Below, one piece after another: positions 1 to 11,559 of a DNA stretch of 64,000 nucleotides. Every line of letters begins with the position of its first letter. The stretch's first letter is position 1. The translations under genes and the position numbers were made by a program. The notes under the pieces are model-generated. The model made no database searches. It was not told the DNA's origin and saw only the letters and a program-made list of their open reading frames with translations. This DNA is from Himantopus leucocephalus (lineage: Eukaryota; Chordata; Aves; Charadriiformes; Recurvirostridae): the NCBI GenBank assembly GCA_003993805.1, contig RSEF01000001.1, positions 71,296,824-71,360,823 of the forward strand. The letters run 5' to 3'.

Positions 1-2253
1 TGGTTCCAATAGGCAAGACCCAGCTTGTAGGAGAAGTTCTTAGTATAAGCTCTTCTCCATACGGCCTTGCATGTTGCAGAGTTAGCATTTCACCCCTTTT
101 CTATTAACAAGGTCAGCCATTACTTTTTGCAATATGCCAAACCGTATTGATATTGATAGCTTCCAATGTGATGCTGTTAGCAAATTTCATGGAAGTGCAT
201 TCACACTCTTTCTGTTAGAATCACTAATGAAAAATAATAAGTAGAAGTGTAGTTAAGCTCCAAATAATCATGTCTACCTGCTTAACATGTCTACCTGCTT
301 TATAAGATCATATACACTCTGGTAATGCTTTACGTTATTTACAAGGAACAACAATGTTTATTTCCTGATTTATTCAGTACACAATCTCTAAGAACATGCG
401 TGGAAGTAAATTGTGTGCTTCTGCACAATTGCAAGGCTCACAGGGCAGTGAAGAGGGTGGTCACGTACCTAAAGACTAATAAATGCTGGCTAAGTACTGA
501 ACTTTTCCAGGGCATTAAGAATGAGATGAAAGGAATTTTGTTTACAGTTTCTGCTTTGTACTCAGAGCCAACTCTTAGCTAGTCACCAAAGGCATTAACT
601 CCTGGTTCTTCTCAGATTTTGTAACATTAACCAGTAGACAGATGTTCATATAATATATGGGCATCAGAACAACTAGCACTGATGGTACAGAGGCTGGTGA
701 TTTAATCTGAAAGACTAAAGAGAGAGGACCAGAGGTCTGCAATGCAACTGGCAATCCACTCCTCTGCATCTCGTTCAGGAGTTAGAGCATGGGTGACAAC
801 TGCGTAGCAGAAACTCTGCTCCTCCTCTAGCACATTGGAGAAACAGGGAAAGTTAATGGTGCTGTTCGTCCAGCAGCATCAATAGTCTCTTGTGTGTTTG
901 TGACACCTGAGCCCTGTCTTTTCTCATTCAGGGCGGACGCGGTAAGATTGACTGACCTGTTCACCCCTCATTACCTGTATATCTAAAGCAAACAGAGTTC
1001 TTAAATGAATCAGTTCTTAGGAGGATCTCAGAGATGGATGCTACAGAGACATTGCTGTGATTAACCTTTCTGGCCACTGAGTACCTCTGACGCTCATCGT
1101 AAATCCAGTAGAACTAGCAGAAGCTCACAAACAAGCCTGCTGGAGAAAGAAAGAAAATCCAGTGACATTTCTGATAGGCAAGAGTATGATGTGGCATTGT
1201 AGGACCAAGCTGTCTTCCTTGGCAAAAAAAGACAAATCTTATGTAGGTTCTCTGCTAGGACATGAAGAAAGTAAAGGGGTGCTTCCTTTAGGATGTCATT
1301 TCTTTGTCCTCTGCCGATCCTTTAAATGTGTGTGCCTGGGGAAATGAGATCTGATGGAGAAAGTACATTTTGAGACACTCTGGGGAGAAAACACATAATG
1401 TTATTAATTTTGCCCCTGGGAACCTGTACATTTATTAATACTGCAGAAAATTCCAGCATGTTGGCATTGATTTTTTTTTCTCCAAAACACAGCAAAAGTC
1501 AAAAAACCAATGGGAAACAGAACATTCAAACACTGAAGATGTTGCATTTACTTGCAGATTGACATTAGTCCAGCTGAAAAGCTGCAGCCCTTCATCACAG
1601 TTTGTTTCAAGACCTGTGCCCATTTTCTGCCCTCCTGCTCCTTCATGCACTATGATTTATTCATGATGCAACCCCATCAGGAACTGGAAACAAGATGTTT
1701 TCATCATCTTCCTCTGGTGAAAAATTCAATTAAAAACATCCTATTTTTCAAATAGAAATGTGTTCAAACTGACAAAGTTGTGTTCTGACATTAAAAATAT
1801 TGTTTCAGCACAGTGTTTCATGCAGTCCTAATTTGAGCCCATTCACATGGATTCATTTGGATGGCAAAGAATCGGATCACAGCTTTGGTGCTGCCTATGT
1901 AAAATATATTCCTTCTTTGGAAAGCACAGTGCCCTTTCCACAATGAAATTAGAGCATTAGCGTGGTGCCAGAGACAAGGCAGAGCCAGCCGTGTTCATCC
2001 AGCGTAAGAGAGTGAATATTGGTTCTGTTCCCGAAAACAGTCATGAGCATGATATGTGCACGGTGAGTGGCCAGCACATTGGAGGAGCAGGGTGCTCTGT
2101 CCCACAGCCCCATTACTGGCTCATTCATGTATTATTTTGTGTTTGTGCTTGGTCTGCTTATAAGCATAAATTGCCGCATTTCAACCTCATAAGTACTCAT
2201 GGCATATGACTCAAAGGGCAAAGTTTTACGGATGAGCTGTTCTTGTTCCAAGG
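1..2253. other. Unique sequence, no gene recognised
   Basis: A+T-rich single-copy-looking DNA. The open frames here (up to 85 codons) have no recognisable domains and no convincing splice context. Apart from a 17-bp tandem duplication near 269-300 I see no repeat. Confidence 0.6.
269..300. repeat. Short direct duplication, period 17
   Basis: The 15-mer catgtctacctgctt occurs at 269-283 and again at 286-300, separated by two bases. It is a minor replication-slippage type duplication with no sign of function. Confidence 0.8.
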
Positions 2254-2527
2254 NGTCTGAAGCTTGCTTTTTGGGGATACCTTTAACTGTAGGTCAGCAG
2301 CAAACGTGAGCAAGCTGGAACCATACCCAAGTCCTACTATCAACCAACACGTGATGTCGGCCAACCAAAACTTAGGGAAGCAAGGACTGTATCTTTCAAA
2401 ANGCAAACGTGAGCAAGCTGGAACCATACCCAAGTCCTACTATCAAACAACACATGATGTCGGCCAACCAAAACTTAGGGAAGCAAGAACTGTATCTTTC
2501 AAAAATNGAAGCAAGGACTGTATCTTT
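2254..2527. repeat. Near-identical duplicated segment flanked by single Ns (probable assembly artefact)
   Basis: A block starting at 2300 repeats at 2403 after a single N at 2402, period 103. I see three differences between the copies (two near 2340/2443, one in the caaggactg/caagaactg stretch). A partial third copy of about 20 bases follows the N at 2507; another N lies at 2254. Every copy boundary after the first coincides with an N. That pattern fits unmerged contig ends or two haplotypes placed in series better than a biological tandem repeat, although a true short tandem array that broke the assembler is possible. Any open frame through this block crosses Ns and should be ignored. Confidence 0.85.
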
Positions 2528-2540
2528 CAAAAATAAATAT

Positions 2541-5500
2541 GCATGAGGAGTCACTCTGAAGACAAGGAACCTGCTTGTGAAGGTAGTCCAAAAGGTTTGC
2601 AGAACTGCTGCACTCAGAAGACTGTCTTACATTTGATTATTATCAAGCTGTAGGTTTTAAAACGTTATCTCTGTGACACAAAATAAAAACTGCTATTTTT
2701 TTAATCCTGATTGCTAATAAATGAAAATTCTTGAGGAATCATGAAGCATTTTGCCATCTCACATAGCTGGATAGCTGGATTCTCATTTTATTCATGTTTC
2801 TTCTGCTTCATCTTTGAGGAAGAGCAGAGGCACCCACTCTTGGCATGAATTTACATTCTGAAGACAGTAAATTTGCACAAAAAGCTGTACTGCCCCATGT
2901 TCTTCTCACTTCAATACATCCAAAAGGAAATATCTAACTGCAAAGATAAGTGAAATTGTTCTTTCCCAGGACTTAAAAGTCCAGCATACATCATCAGCCT
3001 GGCACAATGCTTAACACACTAACTTTCTTTTAAAACTGAAAGTGGCTCAGTATCTGTATGTCTTCTATATTTTGCTTTTCTAAAATTGAAGCCTTCAGAA
3101 CTGCAGGCTGTCCTTCTGAAAGTCTCCATCAGTGCAGAAAGGGAGCCCTAGCTGAAATGTTTCCTGAGCATCAGGTGTGACCATATTTTCTGAGAGAGAA
3201 AAATGACATCACCGGTAACGAATTTTCAATCTGTTTTAAGATAGTCTGTATCACCAACACATTCCATTCCAGTAGGATAATTCCTTGTCAATCCAAGCAA
3301 GTCCTAGTATGAATATCTTAATAATCAGCTTTGTCATATATTCCAGTGTCAGTGCTACATTTCCCCACAGAGATCATGAAATGAATGCAATTTCCAGGTG
3401 CAAAATCATACAAAAAGGTGGCTATGTCCCTTCTCTAAGGGAAAGTTTGTGCTCTCTTCCACACTTTTAGCTGAATATATCTGATCATTCAGAAAAGACT
3501 GGGAATCCATCACACATTTAGGCAATGTACAAATACAACAAAATTATAATCCCTAATTTGCCAGTTATGGGTGCCAGAATTCCAAAACTGGAAGAAATCA
3601 AATGCAGTTAGTCCATTCCCAGCCATATCCTCTTTCCACTAAGACATCTGCAATACAACAAAAAGACAAAATACTCCAGCAAAATGGATCAGAATTTAAT
3701 TTTTTTCTTTTTCATGTTCTGCAAATGGAAGGCACCAAGTATCTTGATTATAAGCTTCCAGTAATAATCCTAAAACCTTGCTGGCTCAATGACATTGCCA
3801 CTCGGTGGCAGCTGAGTGGCAGCTCTCAAGCAATGACAGCTCTTCAGCAATTCATGGCAGTGTATCAAGCTCCCAAAAGTGAACCACTAAATTCAGTCAA
3901 CATCAGGTATGCTCTCAGTCCTCACTGCCTTCAATCTCGGAAAAAAATGCTGGTTTTCCCCAATGCAAGGGTTTCCCACGTGCTTGAAATTCTTAGTTAG
4001 TGGCAAACTATGCATTGACTAAAGAATGTGAAAATGAGAAAGTAGAAGTGTATCTGGCTTCAGAAAGATGGTCATCTCCAATGCGAAACAGCTTATGGAC
4101 AACATGTGGAGAGGTGAAATCATGGCACATCCCAGAATTAAAAGGCAAAGTATTGTTAAGACTACTTCCTAGGTAGGAAGATCTCTGCAGATCTACAACA
4201 GCAAAGAGCTTTCTCTCACACCAATGAACAACACCCACCCTCAAAAGCAACCTGCAGAACCCAGTGGTAAAATTCAGTTTATTTTGACGAGAAAGAGAGA
4301 AAAAACCCATGTCCTTTATTTTGGAAATAACCTTACAGAGCATACTTAGTGTGATCATAATTTTATACCAGTAGAACGCACTGTAAGCTTTGGGGAGTAT
4401 GGGGGGTGGGGTGGAGAGAGGTGTTGAAACCCAGAGATTTCCCAGCGATTTAAGCTGGTATTGATACATGACTGTGAACTGACTATGAAGGAAATTTGCT
4501 GGGACACAACCTTAGTATATTTTTCCTGCTTCCTCTTAAATTATCTGCCAAATCATCAGTAGTTATCAAATCACCAAGGGTCTCCTAAGAGCTCAGCCTT
4601 CATGCTTATCCAAGTTCTGTCCTGCACAGATATAATTCTCCTCTTCTCTTCTCATGAGTATGTCATTCACAGGTGCAGGCATTGCTATTGTCATCTTCCT
4701 GATGACCAGATGAATGCAAATAAAAATGAGTCATTGATGGCAGGACCTTTTCTACTACTTTGATTAGCATGTGAAGAAAATTCAGTCTGGGCCTGGAATC
4801 TGTATAATTACTTTGTACTGGTAACTGTTTTTTCTTGCATTGAGTCTGAAGAAGCATTATGTATCCAAGTAGTCTGCTGTGCTATGATGAGCTGCACTGG
4901 AGAAACACATCAGGCATCAGCATAGAGTTACAGCAGTGAAGGGTCATTTTGGTCATTTATAGCCTCCCACTGTATTTAAGATGGGATGCTTTGGACTTAA
5001 AAATTCCATTTATCTTTGTATATCTTGAGGCTAATTAAGCAACATGTCACAAAAACTAATTATTTTTTTTTTAAGGGGAAAAAAAAATTAAAATCCTCCT
5101 TTGTAATTAACATTGTCATTAACTTTAAGTAAATGGGAGATGCTGTCAGTACTTACAAATGTTTCTTACTTTTATGTCACCTCAGCTTGTAGCACTGCTG
5201 ACGTGCCTCATTCTGGACAGATTAGTGAGAACTTGTTCTGAAAATCCACCTAAGAGGAAGGAGGGGAATGGTTTGGATGCACAGATTTGCTCAATATTTG
5301 ATTTATCTTCTGCTTACCAACAGTTTTTCACATAAACAAAGAAACTATTGATCCTGCCTGACAGGTTTCAGTAAAATATTTTCCACGCTATTATATGCCT
5401 TTGACACATCCTGTCCCTTTGGGTGGTGAAAATTTTTCTAAATTTGTAGAAATAACACGATAGATTTAAAGACTACCTTGCTGTGGAGTGAAATTTTTCC

Positions 5501-8500
5501 CACTTTTACATAAACAGGATAGTTGTACATTTGTCTTTTCTTCATAGTCTCCCTCCAATTGTATTTCACGGACAATAGCAAGAGGGGGAGAGCTAACAAC
5601 ATGCACAGAAAGAGTCTCATTATTTGTGAACTGATTGCATGCAAAACATCTGTTTTCTGCCTAGCTTCACTTGTTTGTACACACTTACTGCTTCCAATGA
5701 TGCAGTGCTGAGAGGAAAAAGGACAACAAAACACAGCAAATCTGCCTTGCTTGTTGGTTGTCCTAGTGGCTCTCAGCCCCACTAGTGCAGTAGCTTCCAG
5801 TCCATCAACAAGAGCTGATGAGACACTGAATTAAGCGTATCAGCTAAATTCAAGTCAGTACTGTACTGTCATCTAAGTATTCTTTGTTTGTGTATGAAGA
5901 TTAGTAAGCTTTGTCTTTGCCTTATTGCCTTATCGCCCTGCCCTGTCGACTTCTGGGGTCCCAGTGTGCAATTTTGAGTGCTCTGCTTACTGTTTGCCTG
6001 CTGGATAAAACCATATGCTGACATAAATGGGAATGGTAGTGACAAACAGTCAGCACTATTCAACTGTATCCCAAGACTGGGATCAGGGGTATCAAACAGG
6101 AAAAGAGTTCCTTGTATTCAAATAAATCTTTACATTTATTATGTTTTTAACCTGTTATCACTTCTATCTCCCCCTTTGTAACTGAAGTAGTAGCGGAAGT
6201 TTCCCTAAAGTTTGACATTTTGTATTTGGCAAAGAATACAAAACCAATAGCATAATGCTTCCTAGCTTTTTCCAATCACTTCCTTTTCTTCATTGCCAGA
6301 TTCTACTTTTCCGCACACACCATCTTTCCTCTCTCAAACTGGAATGCTGAGGGTTCTTATTGAGTGAGTTCAGCAAGGTCCCCTTTTCTCATTAGGTGAT
6401 TTGTTCTCACACTGGCCGTCCTCACTGTAGCCTCACTTGAACTTGAATCTGGTGTCATTGTTTTCTCTGAATAGTACTGACTTCTGCTGGAAGTCCCAGA
6501 CATGCCTGTACATTATTTATGCAGTGCAGTTTGACTCAGTGTGATGATGTTTTTATGTTTTCTTACAGTGATATCAGAAGGTCCCAAGCAAGACCAGGAA
6601 TTCATTTACACGCTATCCAGTTATATAGCAAAAGAAAATATTGACCAGAGAACTAACAGTCCAGGAATGGGGCTCTTACTTCCCTGGGGCAGTGCTCTCA
6701 CAAACTTTACATTATTAATGCCCTCCAAGAGTTTCATGCAGTAGCTCATGGCCTCTTCCATACTGAGATGAAATTCTGTGGCTGTAAGTCCCTGTTATCT
6801 GTTCATTATGGATGTACTTCCTAGAGCAGGCTTTTCTAAAATGTCGTATCACGATGAACACAAGTACTTGTACATAATCTGTGGTTGCTAATGGACCCAA
6901 CTCCTTTCTCATTTACTCCCTTAGGAAAGATTTTTTTTCTTCCCATGGCATCTTTCTGACAAGCAAGGTTGGATAAGGAGCAGCCCTTAAAGTGTTCCTG
7001 AATGTTATTTTTACTCAGCCCCGCACTGTTTTGATTTAGTCCTAGAAAAAGGTATTTTGCAAAAGTCCCACACGGAAATGCTGCCATATGCTTTCAAACT
7101 TCAGTGTAGACCCTGGCCTTCATGAAGCACTCACAACTGGGAAGGGGGCCAGGACATGGGAAGAGATAGGCACACTGTGAAGCTGGTCCAGGTCACTCCT
7201 TGTTAATCTATTAAAATTAATCCTGTTAACTGTGTGCCCCTCTGATATAGTGTTTTCCAACTGAAATGAAACTTGTTTTACAAAGGCACTATTCTCTTTT
7301 CCCCAAAGCTTCATCCTAGCCCCTTTGCTGCAGTGATCTGTGGTTTGCAGTGAAAAGGGTATTGTGGGAGAACCTCAGCAAGTGTAACTCAGTGTAGTTC
7401 TTGTAGTGTCAATGTACTGTACTGTATTGACTTAAATCAGCTGAGGTCCTTGAGAAATGTTTTTGATTGACATGTTCTGTTCCCTGGGAGATGGATGAAA
7501 TAATCAATGACTCATGTTGGCATGGCTTAATATTAACAGCTTTTTAGGAGACAAGCGTCCCCAAAGCTGACACTGGCTTTGTTCAGAGAGGATAGAATTG
7601 CGTGGACCCTGGAGGACGACTGTGGTTGAACACAAAGGAAGACTAATCTTTTTTGAGGAAATCCTCTCACATTTTTTTCAAATAATTTCTATGTCATGCC
7701 TCAGAAAGGGTTCTCTCATAATCCTCAGCTATTGTAGCAGAGTCATATTAAAGAGCATGGCTTCTTCAGAACAAATACTAAAGGGAAAAAATTCTTCCAA
7801 ACTGGAAGTGGAGGAATTCCTCTGCCCCCTTCCCATGCCAAAAATGAAGTCTCATCACCTACTTCTTCAGTTCTGTCATCAATATCTTCTCCCTCATTTG
7901 TCACCTAGGAATTTGTCTATGTTTGATGGCAATTCAATAAGCTTTTTTAAAAAATATATCTTCTATCTATTCTTTAAACTATTGATTATTCTTTCCATGG
8001 TCAAAGGCAGGAGCCCAGCATCCACAAGTGATCTTAAAAGAGAAAACAATTGTGCAAAATACACCACTGCTGGACAACCTGCGTTTAGCATACCATGTTG
8101 TGCTAATGTTGAATAAACGATAAAAGGATAATTATTTCACTTGCCTGATCCCACAGACCCCGTAAACAGTATGGCAGATGCCACAGACTCTGTAAACAGT
8201 ACAGGAGCATTATTTTACTATCAGGAAAAATACCAGTAAACATACTTGCAGAAGTAATTTTGTAATACAAGGTATTCTCTCTTACATTTTAATTTGTATT
8301 AACATTTGGTAGGCTAAGCCTACCTTACTGTTCTTCTCTCAGTTAATTTTTCTCCACTCTTCGGTCCCACGTAAGTTACCAGTCTGCAAAGAGCTGGCAT
8401 TATTTCATGGTTCTTGCAGGACAGTACAGCTTGCTAGCTTTTGGCTCAATGCACTTCTTCTATTGTTTCTCTTATACAATGCATGCAAACCACAGTGTCA

Positions 8501-11376
8501 AAGACAATTGTATCGCAGAACTAATAATAATGCTCTGCTGCTGGAGAGGGCAATGATCTGCTTTTTTTCTTGGACACAAAGTATTTGGCTTTGTCAACTT
8601 TTCTATTTAGAAGTTGGATTAGTACCCATAAAGGAGTGCCCTTGGGCCCTTCTCACTTAATTATAGCTCACAGGCTCTGAAAGTAATTCTACTTGGAGTT
8701 CTGCAATCATGACAACCAGCTCTTGCAGAGTGCTTTTCTTGCTTAGATCTCAAAGTACTTCGTGCGGGAAGTCAGGGTCATTGTGTAGATGTAAAACCTG
8801 AGAAATAAGGAGATGGAATGAGTTGCTGAAGTTCATCCAGAATTTGAGTAGCAAAGCAACCCAGAGAGGAATATTAGTCTGTACTACTCTAGTCATTACA
8901 ACAGAGCTATCTTGAAGGAAGAATACAGTTTCAAGACTAGGGGGCAAGAAAAATGGTACTAAGTACAAAGGAATTAAAACCATCTATCAGAGTCTTTTTC
9001 AAAGTTTAAAAGGTCTCTCTTCTTTCTTTTACCTGTTCCCACAGGAAAAGAACATATTCTGGTAAGGAATGAGTCCTCCTATCCCCATACCTTTTTATAA
9101 TAATGCTGTGGATCTGGACATTGTATCTTACCAAGTTTTAAACCAAAAATTCTCACCCTTTCAGCACGAGTCTGTGGTTCTGGAATATGCTCTATTTCAA
9201 TCAATGTCTAGATGGACTACTCAGAGAAACACAACTAAAGATGAGAAATCCCATGGAGAAAGGGAAGCAGCTTCAGCCACTAAAAGCAAGACATGAAGGT
9301 TTGAATGATGACCCCTCAAAAATCTGACATCTGACCATTAGAAATATGGTCTCCAAAGTCAATTGTGCAACACAAGTCATATGAATTTTTACAGCACAAT
9401 TTTGGTTTGCTTGGTTGAAGTAGAAAAGATTTCTGGGTATTAACACATAAACATGTTAATAAATGTAAACACATAAACATGTAACATCAGCTGTCCAGTT
9501 TTAAAGGATTCATACAGTGATGATACAGACCCCAGCATTTCCAAACTGCTAAACACTTTTTGACTTGGATGGGAATCTCACAACTAGCTAAATGTCTATC
9601 CACTGTCATTCATACTAGCCATAGCATAACTAGCATTTTCTGGATGAGTAACCAGATTTATTACACAAAGTGGATTTAGATCAAAAGATTCTCCAAAACA
9701 TTACAAGTAGTATAAATGAGTAACAGATGCATCAAGAGTTTTCCATCTTTGTTGTCCAGGTCAGTAAACAAACATATTATCTGAAAATGCCTTCATAGTG
9801 GCCTATGAACTTCATAGTATACTTCAGTAAGAGGTTAGTGGATTAGCATTCACATCAAAATCACGATAGCACTTAATACATTAATAAATCTTACTAGAAA
9901 GGTGAAAAAATTAACTAGCTGACAAGTGGATGTGTCTTCTCACCAAGATCAGAAGACCCAGGCTTATGTAACCCCTCTGTGAGTTAGGATTTCACATGAA
10001 AAAAAATTAAAACAGAACAGCACACATTAGCTCTCATAATGTACGTCATCCCAACACAGCAGTCCACCTTGAAAGAAGGAAGCTAGGGACTTAATATTTA
10101 TTTTCTTCTCTTATACAGGTTCTAGTAATAACCCAAGTGTTTTGTCATTGATTTCTGCTGATGTTGAAATCAAAGGTTAATCCAGGTAGATGGCTGTCAG
10201 CATGCTTGCATGTTTTTGCAGCACACTGATCACTGGGGCAACAGATAGCCTCAAATTTCAGGCATGGGTCAAGATGTGGGAGGGACAGGTTCTGCATCCA
10301 AGTCATCAGAAATCATCTGGGAGTGGGACATCTACTTTCTGTTAGCTCCCTTTAAAAATTGTAGCTTGAGTCTCTCCCTGACTTTGTTCCTTCTCTTTTA
10401 AAAGGTATTATTACCTCACTCTCTGCTTGTCTGCATAGGTGATACATGCAGTGGGGTGAAGGATAATCTTTTTTTATTGAGGCCTTTATGCAATGGAGCT
10501 ACATTCTTAAATAGGAATCACACTATGAATCTGTCTGATAACAGTAGAAATTTTGTCCTCTGCAGTCTTGAACACAATGTTTTCTGTGAGCATTTAACCT
10601 CAATACTTAAGAAAGCGGAACAAACCCCCCCAAAATTATCCCTGTATTTCAAACCACGTTCTCCTTTTTTCCTGACGAATACAGGTTTTGAAGCAATAAT
10701 TATTTTGAGATGAATAATATCATCTTAGCTAAGAAACTTCCAGTGTGTTTTTAATTTGCAGATGAGAAGTACTGATTGAACTCTAACAGGACATTTACAC
10801 GCTACACAGAGATGCCAAGTACAGAGATGTCATGTGGACTCTCCATTTAATAGAATGACAACAAGAGGAAAAGAAAGCACTTGAGGGATTAATACAATCA
10901 TTATTTTCAAGATGCTTCTGTTTGAAAGAACCTTGAAAAGGTTTCCATCATTCTGCACAGATTAATTTTTTCGGAAGAAGAGGAACCGAAAGCAAAGCCT
11001 GTAAGGGCTCACCAACCATCTGAGAAGGGTCCAGGTCCAGAAAAGGTGTAAGGGGCATTCACTGAGCATATTTTCATTAAAGATTTTCACACTTAACTCT
11101 CAGTACCCACACTCATATCCTTGCCACCTTGACTGAAAAATCTTTTTCTTTTCTCTGACTTTTGCTTTAGCTATAGCTCATAAATCGTCTGTCACTAAAT
11201 TCAGCTAGCGCTTTCACTGCAACATACCTGAAAGCACATCCCTCTTCAGCTCCCACTAAAACAATCTCTTATACATCTTTCATCACAGTTACTTCTACCT
11301 ACTCCTCCTAATCCACACAGTAAACAAGTGTTACAGCAAATCCCATAAACCACTTGGTGTTTGTATTAGTTTATAC
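2541..11376. other. Unique sequence, no gene recognised
   Basis: About 8.8 kb with no recognisable exon, RNA gene or transposon. The longest frames (about 132 codons at 3602-4000 plus, 153 at 4008-4469 minus, 172 at 7598-8116 plus) have low-complexity or random-looking translations and no family signature. The only small structure I noted is the duplication at 8151-8201. Confidence 0.55.
8151..8201. repeat. Two-copy 21-bp direct repeat, period 30
   Basis: The 21-mer beginning ccacagac and ending gtaaacagta is present at 8151-8171 and 8181-8201 with two mismatches. No further copies are seen, so this is an isolated local duplication. Confidence 0.75.
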
Positions 11377-11559
11377 CTAGCTCAGCTCCAAAAGCAATGT
11401 TGAAGCTTGGTAGCTTCAGGTGGGCTCCATAACCCAGCAGGGTCCAGGTGCCAGGTATAAAAGGGAAAGGAAGCCCTTTCAGGAGCTTTATGGGGGTAGA
11501 GCTGAGTCTGTGGAGGTGGTGGTCTCTTACTAATGTTAGAAAGGCTTTGTCTTTGAAAC
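11377..11559 (-). CDS. Candidate internal coding exon, product unknown
   Basis: On the minus strand a pyrimidine-rich acceptor (ttctgtaccctccctcag) precedes 183 bases ending at a donor-like CTAG/GTATAA. One frame is open throughout, entered and left in phase 1, giving 60 complete codons; the translation starts FKDKAFLTLVRDHH and ends NIAFGAEL, with PGTWTLLGYG in the middle. A phase 1-1 exon keeps the frame if skipped, as exons of extracellular modules often do. I do not recognise the family, and no membrane segment or catalytic motif is evident. A 60-codon open stretch between acceptable splice sites can occur by chance in 64 kb searched on two strands, so this is a candidate only. The plus strand of the same stretch contains a TATA-like tataaaag near 11456, which I do not interpret. 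Confidence 0.27.

Noticed and set aside
2264..2536. 90-codon frame across the duplicated block
   Set aside because: Crosses Ns at 2402 and 2507 and reflects the duplicated assembly segment.
4008..4469. 153-codon minus-strand frame
   Set aside because: No recognisable family, Ser/Leu-rich random-looking translation, no supporting signals.
7598..8116. 172-codon open frame, the longest in the window
   Set aside because: It starts at TTG; random-like composition, no domain and no splice or promoter context; this length is expected by chance in A+T-moderate 64 kb.
11455..11465. TATA-box-like tataaaag on the plus strand
   Set aside because: Isolated; no initiator, CpG island or downstream plus-strand exon, and it lies within a candidate minus-strand exon.
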